In this document: positions 5,161 to 5,164 of the stretch, one piece after another
Numbering within the stretch: the stretch's first letter is position 1
Layout: every line of letters begins with the position of its first letter
Origin: an uncultured bacterium
GTDB lineage: Bacteria; Planctomycetota; Planctomycetia; Pirellulales; UBA1268
NCBI GenBank assembly: GCA_937959175.1
Contig: CALGAS010000546.1
Location: forward strand, 1-5,164
Direction: 5' to 3'
Length of the DNA stretch: 5,164 bases
Notes under the pieces: generated by a model
The model's database searches: none
What the model saw: only the letters and a program-made list of their open reading frames with translations
What the model was told of the DNA's origin: nothing
Made by a program: the position numbers and the translations under genes

Positions 5161-5164
5161 ATCG

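Noticed and set aside
4704..5162. 152-residue minus-strand open frame covering the right-hand spacer
   Set aside because: It is produced by translating the repeats: the 48-bp period equals 16 codons, giving EKGVQAPR...SQSP twice. It also runs into the sulfite reductase 3' end. The palindromes explain the sequence better than coding does.

Overview
The window looks like a chromosomal segment of a high-GC planctomycete, probably Pirellulales-like. This is inferred from three things: a DUF1501 protein, a family greatly expanded in planctomycetes; a large membrane protein of unknown function ending in a VPADPF / YSVGPDG.DDGG tail, which I associate with planctomycete hypothetical proteins; and GC-rich palindromic elements in the spacer. 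No taxonomic marker such as rRNA is present, so the assignment rests on protein style only.

Layout. Bases 1-1300 (+) are the 3' part of a DUF1501 gene whose start lies upstream of the window. It converges on, and overlaps by 20 bp, a minus-strand gene (1281-2927) for a 548-residue membrane protein of unknown function. A 136-bp divergent intergenic region (2928-3063) separates that gene from a plus-strand siroheme sulfite reductase hemoprotein gene (3064-4818, cysI/sir family). That gene keeps all four [4Fe-4S]/siroheme cysteines and the four basic sulfite-binding residues of the E. coli enzyme. The divergent region contains a 13-bp inverted repeat with a 17-bp spacer and a second, weaker one beside it. 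From 4819 to the end (346 bp) I see no credible gene. It holds two tandem 48-bp copies of a stem-loop plus T-tract element that starts on the base after the sulfite reductase stop codon, a perfect 9-bp GC-rich hairpin, and a terminal block able to form several stem-loops.

Function. Only the sulfite reductase has a clear metabolic role: six-electron reduction of sulfite to sulfide for cysteine synthesis. No electron-donor subunit or other sulfur gene is visible. The three genes lie on alternating strands, so they do not form one operon, and nothing in the sequence links them functionally.

I did not find convincing evidence of a new multi-gene system. The items most worth a second look are the tandem terminator-like repeat, the inverted repeat upstream of the sulfite reductase, the mixed bacterial/plant-type character of that enzyme, and the uncharacterised membrane protein.
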